Shown here piece by piece: positions 9,370 through 18,380 of a DNA stretch of 64,000 bases. The first letter of the stretch is position 1, and each line of letters starts with the position of its first letter. The notes below the pieces were generated by a model. That model had not been told where the DNA came from. It was given only the letters and a program-made list of their open reading frames with translations, and searched no databases. The position numbers and the translations under genes are program-made. Origin of the DNA: Dyadobacter alkalitolerans DSM 23607 (lineage in GTDB: Bacteria > Bacteroidota > Bacteroidia > Cytophagales > Spirosomataceae); the NCBI RefSeq assembly GCF_000428845.1, contig NZ_AUAS01000003.1, positions 496,001 through 560,000 on the forward strand, given 5' to 3'.

Positions 9370-12273
9370 GTGACCAAACATGCGCCGGCTATCCCATTGA
9401 TTTCTCCTATGATGCAATTACCTGTGCCGCGGATTGAAGCTGCCCAATTCGATGATCTGGATCCGAGACAATACATTCTGATCAAAGGCGCCCGAGTTAA
9501 TAATCTTAAAAATCTTGATGTTGCCATTCCACGGAACAAGCTTGTGGTGATCACGGGACTTTCCGGTTCGGGCAAGTCTTCGCTAGCTTTTGATACATTG
9601 TTTGCCGAAGGGCAGCGCATGTATGTCGAAAGTCTGAGCAGTTATGCTCGGCAGTTTCTGGGCCGGATGGAGAAGCCGGAAGTGGAGTATATCAAAGGCA
9701 TTTCGCCTGCCATTGCCATTGAGCAAAAGGTGAACACACGGAATCCACGCTCTACGGTGGGGACTTCGACGGAGATTTATGATTATCTCAAATTGCTTTT
9801 TGCGCGCATAGGGCACACTTATTCACCGATTTCAGGCGAACTGGTGCGGAAAGATACGGTTACGGACGTGGTCAATTTCATGCTTGGCCATGAGGAGGGA
9901 ACGCGCGTCATGATCCTGGCACCATTGCACATTCGCGAGGGACGCACGCAGGAAGAGGAGTTAACAATTTTATTATCAAAAGGTTATAATAGAATTTATC
10001 TCAATGATGAGGTCGTTTCTATTGAAGACATTCTCGAAAACCCTGACAATTATCCGCAGGCCGGAAACCAGGTTTTTATCTTAATAGACCGTGCCGGCAT
10101 AAAGCACGACGATGAAGACACGCAATATCGGCTTTCAGATTCTGTTCAAACTGCTTTTTTCGAAGGAGAAGGAATTTGCATTGTGCAGGTGCTGAATGGC
10201 GAGCGCCGGGTTTTTTCGGATAAGTTTGAGCTGGACGGCATGTCGTTTGAAGAGCCTACGGTCAATCTTTTTAGTTTCAATAACCCTTACGGCGCCTGCA
10301 AAAGGTGTGAGGGTTTTGGTAAAATATTAGGCATTGATCCTGATCTGGTCATTCCTGATAAGGGCTTATCTATATATGAAGGGGCGATTGCTCCCTGGCG
10401 GACCGAAAAAATGGGGGAATGGCTTACACCGCTCGTCCGCAATGCCGCTAAGTTTGATTTTCCCATTCACAGACCTTACAAAGACCTTTCTAACGAGCAA
10501 AAAGACCTGCTTTGGACTGGTAACCAATATTTTCAGGGACTAAATGATTTCGTCGCTGAGCTGGAAACGCAGACCTATAAAATTCAATATCGGGTTATGC
10601 TTTCGCGTTTCCGCGGACGCACAACCTGCCCGGATTGTCGCGGATCGCGTTTGCGGAAAGACGCTTCGTTCGTAAAACTGGGCGGTGCTTCTATCACAGA
10701 TCTGGTTTTAATGCCGATCAAAGATGTTTCAGCATTCTTCAAAAACCTGGAAATCAGCGAACACGACCGGCAAATCGCAAGGCGGGTTTTGACCGAAATT
10801 GAGACGCGTCTGGATTATATGATCCGCGTAGGCTTGGGTTATCTAACATTAAACCGACTTACGAGCACATTATCCGGTGGTGAATTTCAGCGGATTAAGC
10901 TGGCGACTTCACTCGGAAGCGCATTGGTGGGCTCGATGTACATTCTGGATGAGCCGAGCATTGGCTTGCATCCGAGAGACACGCAACGTTTGGTTGGCGT
11001 ACTCGAATCTTTGCGCGATCTTGGCAATACAGTGATCGTTGTGGAGCATGAGGAAGAGGTTATGCACGCCGCCGATCAGATCATTGACATTGGTCCGGAA
11101 GCCGGAACAGGCGGCGGACACGTTGTTTTTCAGGGCAATTGGGAAGATATTTCTGAGTTGAAAAACAATGGTTATACCGAAAACAGCGAAGACGGCATTC
11201 AATCCCACACATTGGATTTTCTGCTGGAAAATGACTCCATTCCGGTTCCGAAGATCAGACGTCAGTCGCTGCACCATTTGCAAATCAAAGGCGCACGGGA
11301 AAATAACCTGAAAGAACTCGATGTTACCATTCCACTGAACACGTTAACGGTCGTTACGGGCGTCAGCGGTTCGGGAAAATCAACATTGATCCGAAAAATC
11401 CTTTATCCTGCGCTAATGCGTATGAAGGGGGAATTTAGTGAGGAAGTTGGGAAGTTCGACGAGCTCACGGGCAGCATTGACCGCATTGAAGCCGTGGAAA
11501 TGATTGACCAGAATCCGATTGGAAAATCATCCCGTTCTAACCCCGTTACATACATTAAAGCTTACGATTACATCCGCCAGATGATGGCCGATCTGCCATT
11601 GTCGAAAGCACGCAGCTATAAACCTTCCCATTTCTCTTTTAATGTGGATGGCGGGCGCTGTGAAATTTGCCAGGGCGAAGGCCAGGTGAAGATTGAAATG
11701 CAGTTTATGGCCGACATTTACCTTAAATGTGAAGGCTGTAATGGCAAAAGATTTAAGCAGGAAATCCAGGAAGTGCGTTACCATGATAAAGATGTAGCCG
11801 AAATCCTGGATATGACCGTGGATGAAGCCATTGAGTTTTTCAAACCCACTGAACCAAAGTTGGTTGAAAAGCTAATGCCTTTGCAAGAAGTAGGGTTGGG
11901 TTATGTAGGGTTAGGACAATCTTCGAACACATTATCGGGTGGGGAAGCGCAGCGTGTGAAGCTGGCGTCGTTCCTGGGAAAAGGCTCTTCCAACAAAGGA
12001 AAAACCCTTTTTATCTTTGACGAACCCACAACCGGTCTGCATTTTCATGACATTAAGAAGCTTCTGAAAGCCATTAATGCATTGGTAGACCAGGGTGATA
12101 GTGTAATCATTATTGAGCATAATATGGAAGTGATCAAAAGCGCCGACTGGATCCTTGATCTTGGTCCTGAAGGCGGCGATGGCGGTGGTTACCTTACATT
12201 TGCCGGAACGCCGGAGGAAATGGCCAAGATCGACGACAATTACACTGCCACATTCCTGAAAGACAAAATCTGA
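9370..12273 (+). CDS. uvrA: Excinuclease ABC subunit A
   Basis: UvrA is the DNA damage-recognition ATPase of nucleotide excision repair; it dimerises and loads UvrB. The 967 residues carry two ABC modules: Walker [10 protein letters not shown] at 63-71 and GVSGSGKST in the second half, and signatures [12 protein letters not shown] and [12 protein letters not shown]. Zinc-binding cysteines appear as CKRCEGFG and CPDCRG in the first half and CEICQGEG and CEGCNGKRF in the second. The start is GTG at 9370; an internal ATG at 9412 (MMQLPVPR) would give a slightly shorter protein. The gene is slightly longer than the E. coli protein (940). It appears monocistronic. Confidence 0.97.
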   Translation: MTKHAPAIPLISPMMQLPVPRIEAAQFDDLDPRQYILIKGARVNNLKNLDVAIPRNKLVVITGLSGSGKSSLAFDTLFAEGQRMYVESLSSYARQFLGRMEKPEVEYIKGISPAIAIEQKVNTRNPRSTVGTSTEIYDYLKLLFARIGHTYSPISGELVRKDTVTDVVNFMLGHEEGTRVMILAPLHIREGRTQEEELTILLSKGYNRIYLNDEVVSIEDILENPDNYPQAGNQVFILIDRAGIKHDDEDTQYRLSDSVQTAFFEGEGICIVQVLNGERRVFSDKFELDGMSFEEPTVNLFSFNNPYGACKRCEGFGKILGIDPDLVIPDKGLSIYEGAIAPWRTEKMGEWLTPLVRNAAKFDFPIHRPYKDLSNEQKDLLWTGNQYFQGLNDFVAELETQTYKIQYRVMLSRFRGRTTCPDCRGSRLRKDASFVKLGGASITDLVLMPIKDVSAFFKNLEISEHDRQIARRVLTEIETRLDYMIRVGLGYLTLNRLTSTLSGGEFQRIKLATSLGSALVGSMYILDEPSIGLHPRDTQRLVGVLESLRDLGNTVIVVEHEEEVMHAADQIIDIGPEAGTGGGHVVFQGNWEDISELKNNGYTENSEDGIQSHTLDFLLENDSIPVPKIRRQSLHHLQIKGARENNLKELDVTIPLNTLTVVTGVSGSGKSTLIRKILYPALMRMKGEFSEEVGKFDELTGSIDRIEAVEMIDQNPIGKSSRSNPVTYIKAYDYIRQMMADLPLSKARSYKPSHFSFNVDGGRCEICQGEGQVKIEMQFMADIYLKCEGCNGKRFKQEIQEVRYHDKDVAEILDMTVDEAIEFFKPTEPKLVEKLMPLQEVGLGYVGLGQSSNTLSGGEAQRVKLASFLGKGSSNKGKTLFIFDEPTTGLHFHDIKKLLKAINALVDQGDSVIIIEHNMEVIKSADWILDLGPEGGDGGGYLTFAGTPEEMAKIDDNYTATFLKDKI

Positions 12274-12364
12274 TCAAATAGCCTGATTACAGCGAAGAAT
12301 CGTAGATTATGCAGTAAAGACAATAGGGAAAAGCCTTATTGAACCGAAACCAAATGCGATTCTT

Positions 12365-13201
12365 ATGAAGTTATATAAAACAGAAAACGGCATCCTGCTG
12401 GAAAGGGACGATCTTTTTTATCGTTTGCATGAAACCGACTGGGACGTTGCTGTGAACCGCGACGATCTGTACGATTGGCTTGAAATACAAATTGAAAGCC
12501 TAATTCCGATGACTTTCACAGATGATCTTCCTATGCCCGAAATCCTGGCGCCCATTGGTTCTCAGGAAGTTTGGGCTTCGGGCGTAACCTATTTCAGAAG
12601 CCGCACGGCCCGCATGGAAGAATCCGAAAAAGCAGGCGGCGGAAGTTTCTACGATCGCGTTTACGAAGCCGAAAGACCCGAGCTTTTCTTCAAATCGACC
12701 GCCTGGCGGGTTGTAGGCAACCACGGAACCGTCCGCATCCGCCGAGATTCCACCTGGGATGTGCCCGAACCGGAACTCACATTATTTGCTTCCTCATCCG
12801 GAACATTGGTAGGTTACACCATTGGCAATGATATGAGTTCCAGGAGCATTGAAGGTGAAAATCCGTTGTATTTGCCTCAGGCTAAGTCCTATACGGGAAG
12901 TGCGGCCATTGGTCCGTGCCTGTATGTGCCGGAATTTCCGCTTGGCGAGAACACGGTGATCGACATTGCCATTGTCCGCTCAGGCGAAGAAGTTTTCAGC
13001 GGCGAAGTGACATTATCCCAGATGAAACGCAAGCCCGACGAACTGCTTCGTTACCTTTTCCTCGAAATGGCTTTCCCGCACGGCGCTTACCTGATGACCG
13101 GCACCGGCATCATTCCCCCATCCGATTTTACACTACAACAAGGCGATATCATTCACATTTCCATTGAGCCCATCGGCACATTGACGAATGTGGTCGGCTG
13201 A
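12365..13201 (+). CDS. Fumarylacetoacetate hydrolase (FAH) family protein
   Basis: A 278-residue FAH-fold enzyme. These use a divalent metal to hydrolyse, hydrate or dehydrate keto acids. Metal-binding acidic residues are visible in the VPEPELTLF segment near residue 138 and in the [20 protein letters not shown] segment near residues 155-175, followed by [11 protein letters not shown]. That layout resembles the 2-keto-3-deoxy sugar-acid dehydratase branch (D-arabinonate type) more than true fumarylacetoacetase. The N-terminal ~60 residues are a small lead domain. No sugar-acid pathway genes are adjacent, so the substrate stays open. A strong hairpin terminator follows directly. Confidence 0.8.
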   Translation: MKLYKTENGILLERDDLFYRLHETDWDVAVNRDDLYDWLEIQIESLIPMTFTDDLPMPEILAPIGSQEVWASGVTYFRSRTARMEESEKAGGGSFYDRVYEAERPELFFKSTAWRVVGNHGTVRIRRDSTWDVPEPELTLFASSSGTLVGYTIGNDMSSRSIEGENPLYLPQAKSYTGSAAIGPCLYVPEFPLGENTVIDIAIVRSGEEVFSGEVTLSQMKRKPDELLRYLFLEMAFPHGAYLMTGTGIIPPSDFTLQQGDIIHISIEPIGTLTNVVG

Positions 13202-13210
13202 AAAACGAAA

Positions 13211-13240
13211 AAAGCTGCAACTATTAAGGTTGCAGCTTTT
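13211..13240. terminator. Bidirectional hairpin terminator after the FAH-family gene
   Basis: An 11-bp perfect stem (13211-13221 with 13229-13239) closes a 7-nt loop and is flanked by A and T runs. It lies between the convergent FAH-family gene (stop 13201) and the hypothetical gene ending at 13267, and probably serves both. Confidence 0.85.
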
Positions 13241-13266
13241 TAATTCATGGTGAATATGGGATCGGA

Positions 13267-13650
13267 TCAGCTTGGCAATCCGATGAATGCGTAAATCGCG
13301 CAGCGAACGAATGAGATCAGTTTTGTAACAATTGAATCGTCAGCATCGCTATTTTCTTCACTTGAAAAGAATGAAGAAGGACCCGCTTCCAAAATTCTTT
13401 CGTTCAATGTCATAGGCTCCGAATTGCTTGTAAGCTGAGCAGTGATTGCTGTAACGCGCTTCACACTTGCGTGGTGCTTCACGACATTTGTTGGTTTTGC
13501 TTTTTTCGCAACAATGCGTTCGCTGGGTTGCACGCACTCTTTCCCTGCCTGTAATTTTTTGTGGGCTACAAACATGTTGTGCGAGTAGCCGGTTGCGCCA
13601 GCTTGCAAGCTGAACAGAACTAAGAGTGTTACTATTTTAAGTGTTTTCAT
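13267..13650 (-). CDS. Small exported hypothetical protein
   Basis: Starting at ATG 13650 this encodes 127 residues with a clear signal peptide (MKTLKIVTLLVLFSLQAGATG). A Lys/His-rich middle follows, then a C-terminal hydrophobic segment (IVTKLISFVRCAIYAFIGLP) that may anchor it in a membrane. The open frame continues to 13965, but that extension is Cys/Arg/Tyr-rich with no family character and crosses a likely promoter region, so I reject it. I do not recognise the family; it is probably lineage-restricted. The gene faces the FAH gene and shares the terminator between them. Confidence 0.62.
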   Translation of the reverse strand: MKTLKIVTLLVLFSLQAGATGYSHNMFVAHKKLQAGKECVQPSERIVAKKAKPTNVVKHHASVKRVTAITAQLTSNSEPMTLNERILEAGPSSFFSSEENSDADDSIVTKLISFVRCAIYAFIGLPS

Positions 13651-13973
13651 GGCTATGTTTGGTCGTTCAGAAGAAAAATCAGGATGCGATTTCGATGTAA
13701 CTAATTGACTGTACAAATATATATGTTTTCCTAGGTATCTTGCAATACATAGTACCTTGTTTTTAACACTTTTTAGCAAATATTTTTTGCAGACTAAAAA
13801 TGTTGAACGGCAGATCCTTCGTATTAACAGATGTAAAGGTAATTCAAAAGGTTGCAGCGGCTGACCAAAAAAAGACGAAACGCGTATTTTACCGGCTGAA
13901 ATGTAGTAGTTACCCGATAAAACAAAAACGCCGGACTCGAAGGCCCGGCGTTTTGCATATAACATTGATTATC
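13651..13973. other. Intergenic region between the small exported protein and der
   Basis: A 323-bp gap upstream of the 127-residue exported protein and downstream of der, both on the minus strand. It contains the der terminator hairpin at 13925-13954 and presumably the promoter of the exported protein. No other gene or repeat is evident. Confidence 0.55.
13925..13954 (-). terminator. Hairpin terminator of der
   Basis: A 10-bp perfect stem (AAAACGCCGG with CCGGCGTTTT) with a 10-nt loop lies 19 bp after the der stop. On the minus strand it ends in a T run. Confidence 0.85.
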
Positions 13974-15284
13974 TTACTTCTCCCTGAAAAAGATCGTAAT
14001 AGGAACCCCTGAAAAATCAAAGTTCTCGCGCATCCTGTTTTCCAGGTAACGCAGGTAAGGCTCCTTCACGTGCTTCGGATTACTGCTGAAAAACACGAAC
14101 GTCGGCGACGGCGTAGGCAGCTGGATCATATATTTAATGTTGATATACTTTCCTCTGTCTGCCGGCGGCGGATATTTCTCAATTTCAGCCTGCATCACTT
14201 CATTCAGCTTCGAAGTCGTGATTTTCTTGGTTTTGTTTTTATAAACTTCCATTGCCTTCTCCATCACTTGGTGAATGCGCTGTTTTTCAACCACAGAAGC
14301 GAAAATGATCGGCATGTAGTTCATTGGAGCAAGTCTTTCCAGAAGCGCTTTTTTGAATGTATCAGCCGTTTTGGAATCCTTTTCAACCAAGTCCCACTTG
14401 TTGACCATGATCACAATGCCCTTCTTCGCCTTATCAGCCTGGCCGATAATGTTCATGTCCTGACCTTCAAGGCCCAATGTCGCATCCAAAAGAATAATAC
14501 AAACATCGGATTCCTCCATCGCCTTCACCGAACGCAATGTGGAATAATACTCAATGTCTTCGTTAACGCGTGATTTGCGGCGAAGTCCGGCAGTATCCGT
14601 TAAGATAAACTCCATACCGAATGCATTGTAATGCGTGTGAATGGCGTCGCGGGTTGTGCCTGCGATGTCCGTCACAATGCTTCTGTCTGTGCCTGTAAGC
14701 ACATTCAGGAAAGAAGATTTACCCACATTCGGCCTACCCATGATCGCAATACGCGGGATTCCAGCCTCGGGATCTTCAATGCCCGGTGTTTCAAAATGTG
14801 TGATCACCTGATCCAGCAATTCACCCGTTCCAAAACCGGTTTGTGCAGAAATAGCAAATATCTGATCGCCAAGTCCTAACTCGTAAAATTCAGCAGCAGA
14901 CTGGTAACGTTCCTGCGTTTCGGCTTTGTTAGCAACCAGATAAACCGGCTTATTAACCCGTCTGAGCACATTTGCAAAATCTTTGTCCAGATCCGTAAGG
15001 CCCGTCATTGTATCCACCATGAACAAAACAACCGTGGATTCTTCCAATGCAAGCTCAACCTGCTCACGGATTGCTCCTTCAAAAATATCTTCTGAACCAA
15101 CGACATAGCCGCCGGTGTCGATTACCGTAAAATATTGATCGGTCCATTCACCGTAACCATAATGGCGGTCACGGGTAACGCCACTCTGGTTGTCCATAAT
15201 TGCCTTACGACTTTCCGTAAGACGGTTAAATAATGTGGATTTGCCCACATTCGGACGCCCAACAATTGAAATAATATTTGCCAT
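13974..15284 (-). CDS. der: Ribosome biogenesis GTPase Der (EngA)
   Basis: An essential double-GTPase needed for assembly of the 50S ribosomal subunit. The 436 residues show two G domains in tandem, each with a P-loop (GRPNVGKST at about 8-16, GRPNVGKSS near 182-190), DTGG/DTAG switch II and NKxD motifs (ANKAE, NKWD). A C-terminal KH-like domain starts near residue 350. The first domain has NKAE instead of NKAD, a tolerated variant. It lies 64 bp downstream of era on the same strand, so two ribosome-assembly GTPases form one likely transcription unit ending in a strong terminator. Confidence 0.97.
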   Translation of the reverse strand: MANIISIVGRPNVGKSTLFNRLTESRKAIMDNQSGVTRDRHYGYGEWTDQYFTVIDTGGYVVGSEDIFEGAIREQVELALEESTVVLFMVDTMTGLTDLDKDFANVLRRVNKPVYLVANKAETQERYQSAAEFYELGLGDQIFAISAQTGFGTGELLDQVITHFETPGIEDPEAGIPRIAIMGRPNVGKSSFLNVLTGTDRSIVTDIAGTTRDAIHTHYNAFGMEFILTDTAGLRRKSRVNEDIEYYSTLRSVKAMEESDVCIILLDATLGLEGQDMNIIGQADKAKKGIVIMVNKWDLVEKDSKTADTFKKALLERLAPMNYMPIIFASVVEKQRIHQVMEKAMEVYKNKTKKITTSKLNEVMQAEIEKYPPPADRGKYINIKYMIQLPTPSPTFVFFSSNPKHVKEPYLRYLENRMRENFDFSGVPITIFFREK

Positions 15285-15348
15285 TTTGTATTAATTAATG
15301 TGGTCCAAACGGTTCGCAATCAACCGCCCTTCTTTCTTTTATTATAAA

Positions 15349-16272
15349 TTATTCGTCGTAGCCAAACTGTCGCAGCTTGTTTTCCTTACTTCTCCAATCC
15401 GGCTCAACCCGCACATGTTGTTCCAAAAACACCTTTTTACCAAAAAACGCTTCCATATCAATCCTGGCCTGCGTCCCGATCTTTTTGAGCATTTCTCCTT
15501 TTTCTCCAATAATGATCCCTTTCTGGCTCTTGCGTTCCACAAGGATTTCCGCGCGGATGACGATCATGTCGTCCCGTTCTTTGAATTCTGTAATTAAAAC
15601 TTCGGAGCTGTATGGAATTTCCTGGCGATAATTCAGAAAGATCTTCTCGCGGATCATTTCAGAAGCAAAGAAACGCTCGGGTTTATCCGTAAGTTCATCC
15701 TCGCCAAAATACGGCGGATGGAATGGTAATCTGGTGATTACGGCATCAAAAAGCGTCGCAATGTTCGCCTGGTGCAAGGCCGAAATCGGCACGATCGCAT
15801 CCGGTTCAATCGCCGCCTGCCATTCCGCCATTTTCGCGTCAACGTGCTCCTGATCCGATAAATCTATTTTATTCAAAACCAGCAGCACCGGGGCATCGGC
15901 GCGTTTCAGCAAAGGCAAAACCTCATGATCCGCCACCTTCTCTCCTATTTCCGCCACGAACAAAACCACGTCCGCATCCTCCAATGAGCCTTTTACAAAC
16001 GTCATCATCGAATCGTGCAGCTTATAAGCCGGCTTGATCACACCCGGTGTATCCGAGTAAACCAGCTGAAACGGGATATCTTCATGCTTCCCATTCAGAA
16101 TCCCCATAATGCGGTGACGCGTCGTCTGGGCCTTCGATGTTATGATTGACATCCTTTCGCCCACCAGGACATTCATGAGGGTGGATTTACCAACATTTGG
16201 TTTACCAATAATGCTGACGAAACCGGCGCGGTGGTTGCGAAAAGGAACTGTTATTTCTGTCTTTTCTTCCAT
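15349..16272 (-). CDS. era: GTPase Era
   Basis: Era binds 16S rRNA near its 3' end and couples 30S maturation to growth. The 307-residue protein shows the P-loop GKPNVGKST at 23-31, the switch region TTRHRIMGIL, DTPG near residue 86 and NKID near residue 137. A C-terminal KH RNA-binding domain contains GIIIGEKGEMLKKIG near 250-265. Length is typical. It is the first gene of a unit with der. A TACTTTTG promoter box on the minus strand lies about 20 bp upstream of its ATG, and the initiator tRNA gene lies divergently beyond that. Confidence 0.97.
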   Translation of the reverse strand: MEEKTEITVPFRNHRAGFVSIIGKPNVGKSTLMNVLVGERMSIITSKAQTTRHRIMGILNGKHEDIPFQLVYSDTPGVIKPAYKLHDSMMTFVKGSLEDADVVLFVAEIGEKVADHEVLPLLKRADAPVLLVLNKIDLSDQEHVDAKMAEWQAAIEPDAIVPISALHQANIATLFDAVITRLPFHPPYFGEDELTDKPERFFASEMIREKIFLNYRQEIPYSSEVLITEFKERDDMIVIRAEILVERKSQKGIIIGEKGEMLKKIGTQARIDMEAFFGKKVFLEQHVRVEPDWRSKENKLRQFGYDE

Positions 16273-16291
16273 GTGTTACTTAAAAATCACA

Positions 16292-16299
16292 CAAAAGTA
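16292..16299 (-). promoter_or_regulatory. Putative -7 promoter box of era
   Basis: On the minus strand this reads TACTTTTG (consensus TAnnTTTG), 19 bp before the era ATG at 16272. Confidence 0.5.
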
Positions 16300-16382
16300 C
16301 GGTTTTCCGCCCATGAAATTGCTATAAAAGGTTGTGAAGGAGGGTAATTACAAAAAAACTTCAATTATTTATCGGTCAAAAG

Positions 16383-16413
16383 TTGCGTCATATCGAGTAT
16401 AGTCGTATGTTTG
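16383..16413 (+). promoter_or_regulatory. Promoter of the tRNA-fMet gene
   Basis: TTG at 16383-16385, a 20-bp spacer and TATGTTTG at 16406-16413 fit the Bacteroidota -33/-7 pattern. The tRNA starts 20 bp downstream, which suits a short 5' leader. Confidence 0.6.
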
Positions 16414-16432
16414 CACTCCAATTCAACAACAC

Positions 16433-16505
<73 letters not shown>

Positions 16506-16510
16506 CAAGA

Positions 16511-16543
16511 AAAAGGTCGCAAACGAAAGTTCGCGGCCTTTTT
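16511..16543 (+). terminator. Hairpin terminator of the tRNA-fMet gene
   Basis: AAAAGGTCGC pairs with GCGGCCTTTT (one G:U), with an inner AAC/GTT stem closed by GAAA, followed by a T run. It lies 6 bp after the tRNA. Confidence 0.8.
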
Positions 16544-16565
16544 GCGTTTTTGGGGTAGTTCGCTG

Positions 16566-16611
16566 GCCTGGCCATAACCCAAAGATCGCTGGGTCGAACG
16601 CGATTCCCGTC
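16566..16611 (+). pseudogene. Decayed 3'-half fragment of tRNA-fMet
   Basis: The segment repeats the anticodon-to-acceptor half of the neighbouring tRNA with substitutions. CATAACCCAAAG is identical, then GATCGCTGGGTCGA compares with GGTCGCTGGTTCGA, and ATTCCCGT compares with CTCCCGCT. It lacks a D arm and a matching 5' acceptor strand, so it cannot fold as a tRNA. It looks like a duplication remnant, possibly an old integration scar. Confidence 0.65.
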
Positions 16612-16862
16612 CTAATCCTAAGGCGCTGAAATTAAGGCCCATCAGCACCTAATCTCTCCACTCATTATTACTTACACGTTCGCGTCCGAAAATCTTGGCC
16701 TTTAACTCGAAAACCTGCCTTTATACAGATACGTTCCTCATTATCCAGCCGAACTGGTAACCTTTAAATAAACCATCTCTGCCGATTAGTCAAGCAAATT
16801 TTTGTGTTCATAACGATCAGCATAATTGTCGACAGAAACAAATCTAAAATTTATAAACAACC

Positions 16863-17297
16863 ATGAAACGATTGCTAATATTCTGTCTCTCCATCTTTGC
16901 CATTATCAGCTGTAAAAATGACGATGTTGATTCTGATCTTACAGCAAAATATGTCGGTATCTGGGAAGCACCTTTGGCTACGGCTAACACTGACCATATC
17001 TGGACAATTGAGAAAACAGGGAACAATCAGATTAAGATCTCCATTCTTGAGCATACAGAGTTTAATGTTGAGGGTTATGAATCTGAAACCAATAAAACCT
17101 ATACCGTCGATAAAGTTGGAATTTCCAATGATAAAGATCCAACATTTCATTTCGACAAAGCCATTGATGACTTAGCTTACGGAATAGATGTGTCGCTTTC
17201 AATATCACAAGGCAAATTATTTGCCAATTGTAAAACCACCCAGAAAGGTACGGGTCAAACGCATGGGAGCCCTAATCTTGAATTCACAAAGAAGTAA
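16863..17297 (+). CDS. Lipoprotein of unknown function, AT-rich
   Basis: A 144-residue protein with a lipoprotein signal peptide: MKRLLIFCLSIFAIISC, with the lipobox cysteine at position 17 followed by KNDD. The Asp-rich start after Cys fits surface or outer-membrane lipoproteins. The rest is predicted mostly beta and shows YVGIWEAPLA near residue 30 and DHIWTIEKTG, suggesting a small lipocalin-like barrel; this is only a guess. It stands alone between the tRNA pocket and an AT-rich hairpin region and is less GC-rich than the flanking genes, so recent acquisition is plausible. No named family recognised. Confidence 0.72.
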   Translation: MKRLLIFCLSIFAIISCKNDDVDSDLTAKYVGIWEAPLATANTDHIWTIEKTGNNQIKISILEHTEFNVEGYESETNKTYTVDKVGISNDKDPTFHFDKAIDDLAYGIDVSLSISQGKLFANCKTTQKGTGQTHGSPNLEFTKK

Positions 17298-17404
17298 CCA
17301 GGCTAAAAGACTTCATACAATGCAGATAATGTCCATATCATTTTTTTCTAGTGGAGATGGCTAAAATTCTGACACAATTGGGTTTATGAAACATAGGAAG
17401 ACAA

Positions 17405-17460
17405 TAACCGCCTTGATTTTAATTCCCCCGAATTCGAGGGAATTAAAATCAAGGCGGTTA
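17405..17460. repeat. Perfect 23-bp inverted repeat
   Basis: Arm 17405-17427 (TAACCGCCTTGATTTTAATT plus CCC) is exactly complementary to 17438-17460. A 10-nt centre can extend the stem after one mismatch. No T run follows on the plus strand, so it is not a classic terminator. It could be a small mobile palindrome or the remains of one. Confidence 0.85.
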
Positions 17461-17571
17461 AGTAAAATCAATGTTCAGTTCGAAAATTACTTGGCTAAAA
17501 ATGCCACCTGGCAATCAAACGAGACAAGCTTGAAAAATTTTCAATAAAAACCTTCTCCACGAAATAAGCAG

Positions 17572-17635
17572 AAACCAACAACTACTGCCTTTTATCAATA
17601 ATCGACGATAAAAGATGATTTCGTTGGTTTTTTTT
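17572..17635 (+). terminator. Nested hairpin with T8 tail upstream of the ECF sigma gene
   Basis: Outer stem AAACCAAC (17572-17579) pairs with GTTGGTTT (17623-17630). Inner stem CTTTTATC (17589-17596) pairs with GATAAAAG (17607-17614). A run of eight T ends at 17635. It looks like an intrinsic terminator or a transcription attenuator ahead of the sigma-factor gene. Confidence 0.6.
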
Positions 17636-17664
17636 CATTTTCGTAACCCATTCTGTGACATTCG

Positions 17665-18273
17665 ATGAGGTTCGTTACTAGTAGCATTCAGCAGGAGGAA
17701 AAGGAGGTTTTGTTGTGGCATGAAATGCTGGCTGGGAATGTTGCGGCTTTTGAAATGCTGATTGATGTTACCTATGATCTTTTGTTTCAATATGGAAATA
17801 AATTCTGCCGGGATAGGGAGCTGATTAAGGATTGCATTCAGGATGTGTTTCTGGAAATTTGGGAGAAAAAGGGAAGTCTTAATCCTGAAATTCCGCCCAA
17901 AGCCTATCTACTGGCTTCATTAAGGCGGCGGCTGCACCGGATGGTTCAGAAAAACCGGATGCTATTTCTTGACCATTTGCTGCCGGACGAAGGTTTCGAC
18001 ATTGGTTTTTATGCAGAACATTCATTTATAGAGTCCGAGCACGACCAGCAGCTTGCTTCCCAAATCACGCATATGCTCAACGGATTGCCCAAAAGGCAAA
18101 AAGAGGCGGTTTACCTGAAATTTTTTGAAGATATGGACCGGGATGAGATCGCGGCAATTATGGAAATCCACCCGCAGTCGGTGTCTAACCTGCTGCAAAC
18201 TGCCTTTAAATTCCTCAAAACACAATGGCGGTCCGTTGTATCGCTGTTTCTTCTTCTTCGGTTTATTGTTTAA
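17665..18273 (+). CDS. ECF RNA polymerase sigma factor, FecI-like
   Basis: A 202-residue sigma-70 family protein of the ECF group that works with a FecR-type anti-sigma factor to control SusC/SusD uptake genes. Region 2 is visible as DVTYDLLFQYGNKFCRDREL with IQDVFLEIWEKK (residues about 35-75). Region 4 is LPKRQKEAVYLKFFEDMDRDEIAAIM followed by the HTH helix HPQSVSNLLQTAFKFLK. The FecR gene follows after 107 bp and then susC and susD genes. That order is the standard Bacteroidota cell-surface signalling arrangement. The last residues are hydrophobic (SVVSLFLLLRFIV), seen in several family members. Confidence 0.9.
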   Translation: MRFVTSSIQQEEKEVLLWHEMLAGNVAAFEMLIDVTYDLLFQYGNKFCRDRELIKDCIQDVFLEIWEKKGSLNPEIPPKAYLLASLRRRLHRMVQKNRMLFLDHLLPDEGFDIGFYAEHSFIESEHDQQLASQITHMLNGLPKRQKEAVYLKFFEDMDRDEIAAIMEIHPQSVSNLLQTAFKFLKTQWRSVVSLFLLLRFIV

Positions 18274-18380
18274 TCGAACCCAAGCTTTCGCATTCCCAAT
18301 AAATTTTTAAAAAAAGATAAAAAAATACAGTATCAGATCTTGTGTGTTGTCTAATGCTATTTAAATGACAACATTTTGAC

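Larger units (their letters stand above)
16506..16862. other. Non-coding stretch downstream of tRNA-fMet
   Basis: This 357-bp interval holds the tRNA terminator hairpin (16511-16543), a decayed tRNA fragment (about 16566-16611) and the presumed promoter of the lipoprotein gene at 16863. I see no ORF with coding character; the antisense frame across the tRNA is a shadow. Confidence 0.55.
17298..17664. other. AT-rich non-coding region with two hairpins before the ECF sigma gene
   Basis: A 367-bp gap with no credible ORF. It contains a perfect 23-bp inverted repeat at 17405-17460 and a nested hairpin with a T8 tail at 17572-17635. The latter ends 29 bp before the sigma-factor ATG. Confidence 0.6.

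Noticed and set aside
14070..14573. 167-residue plus-strand open frame across der
   Set aside because: It is the antisense of conserved Der G-domain and KH sequence and lacks any family features.
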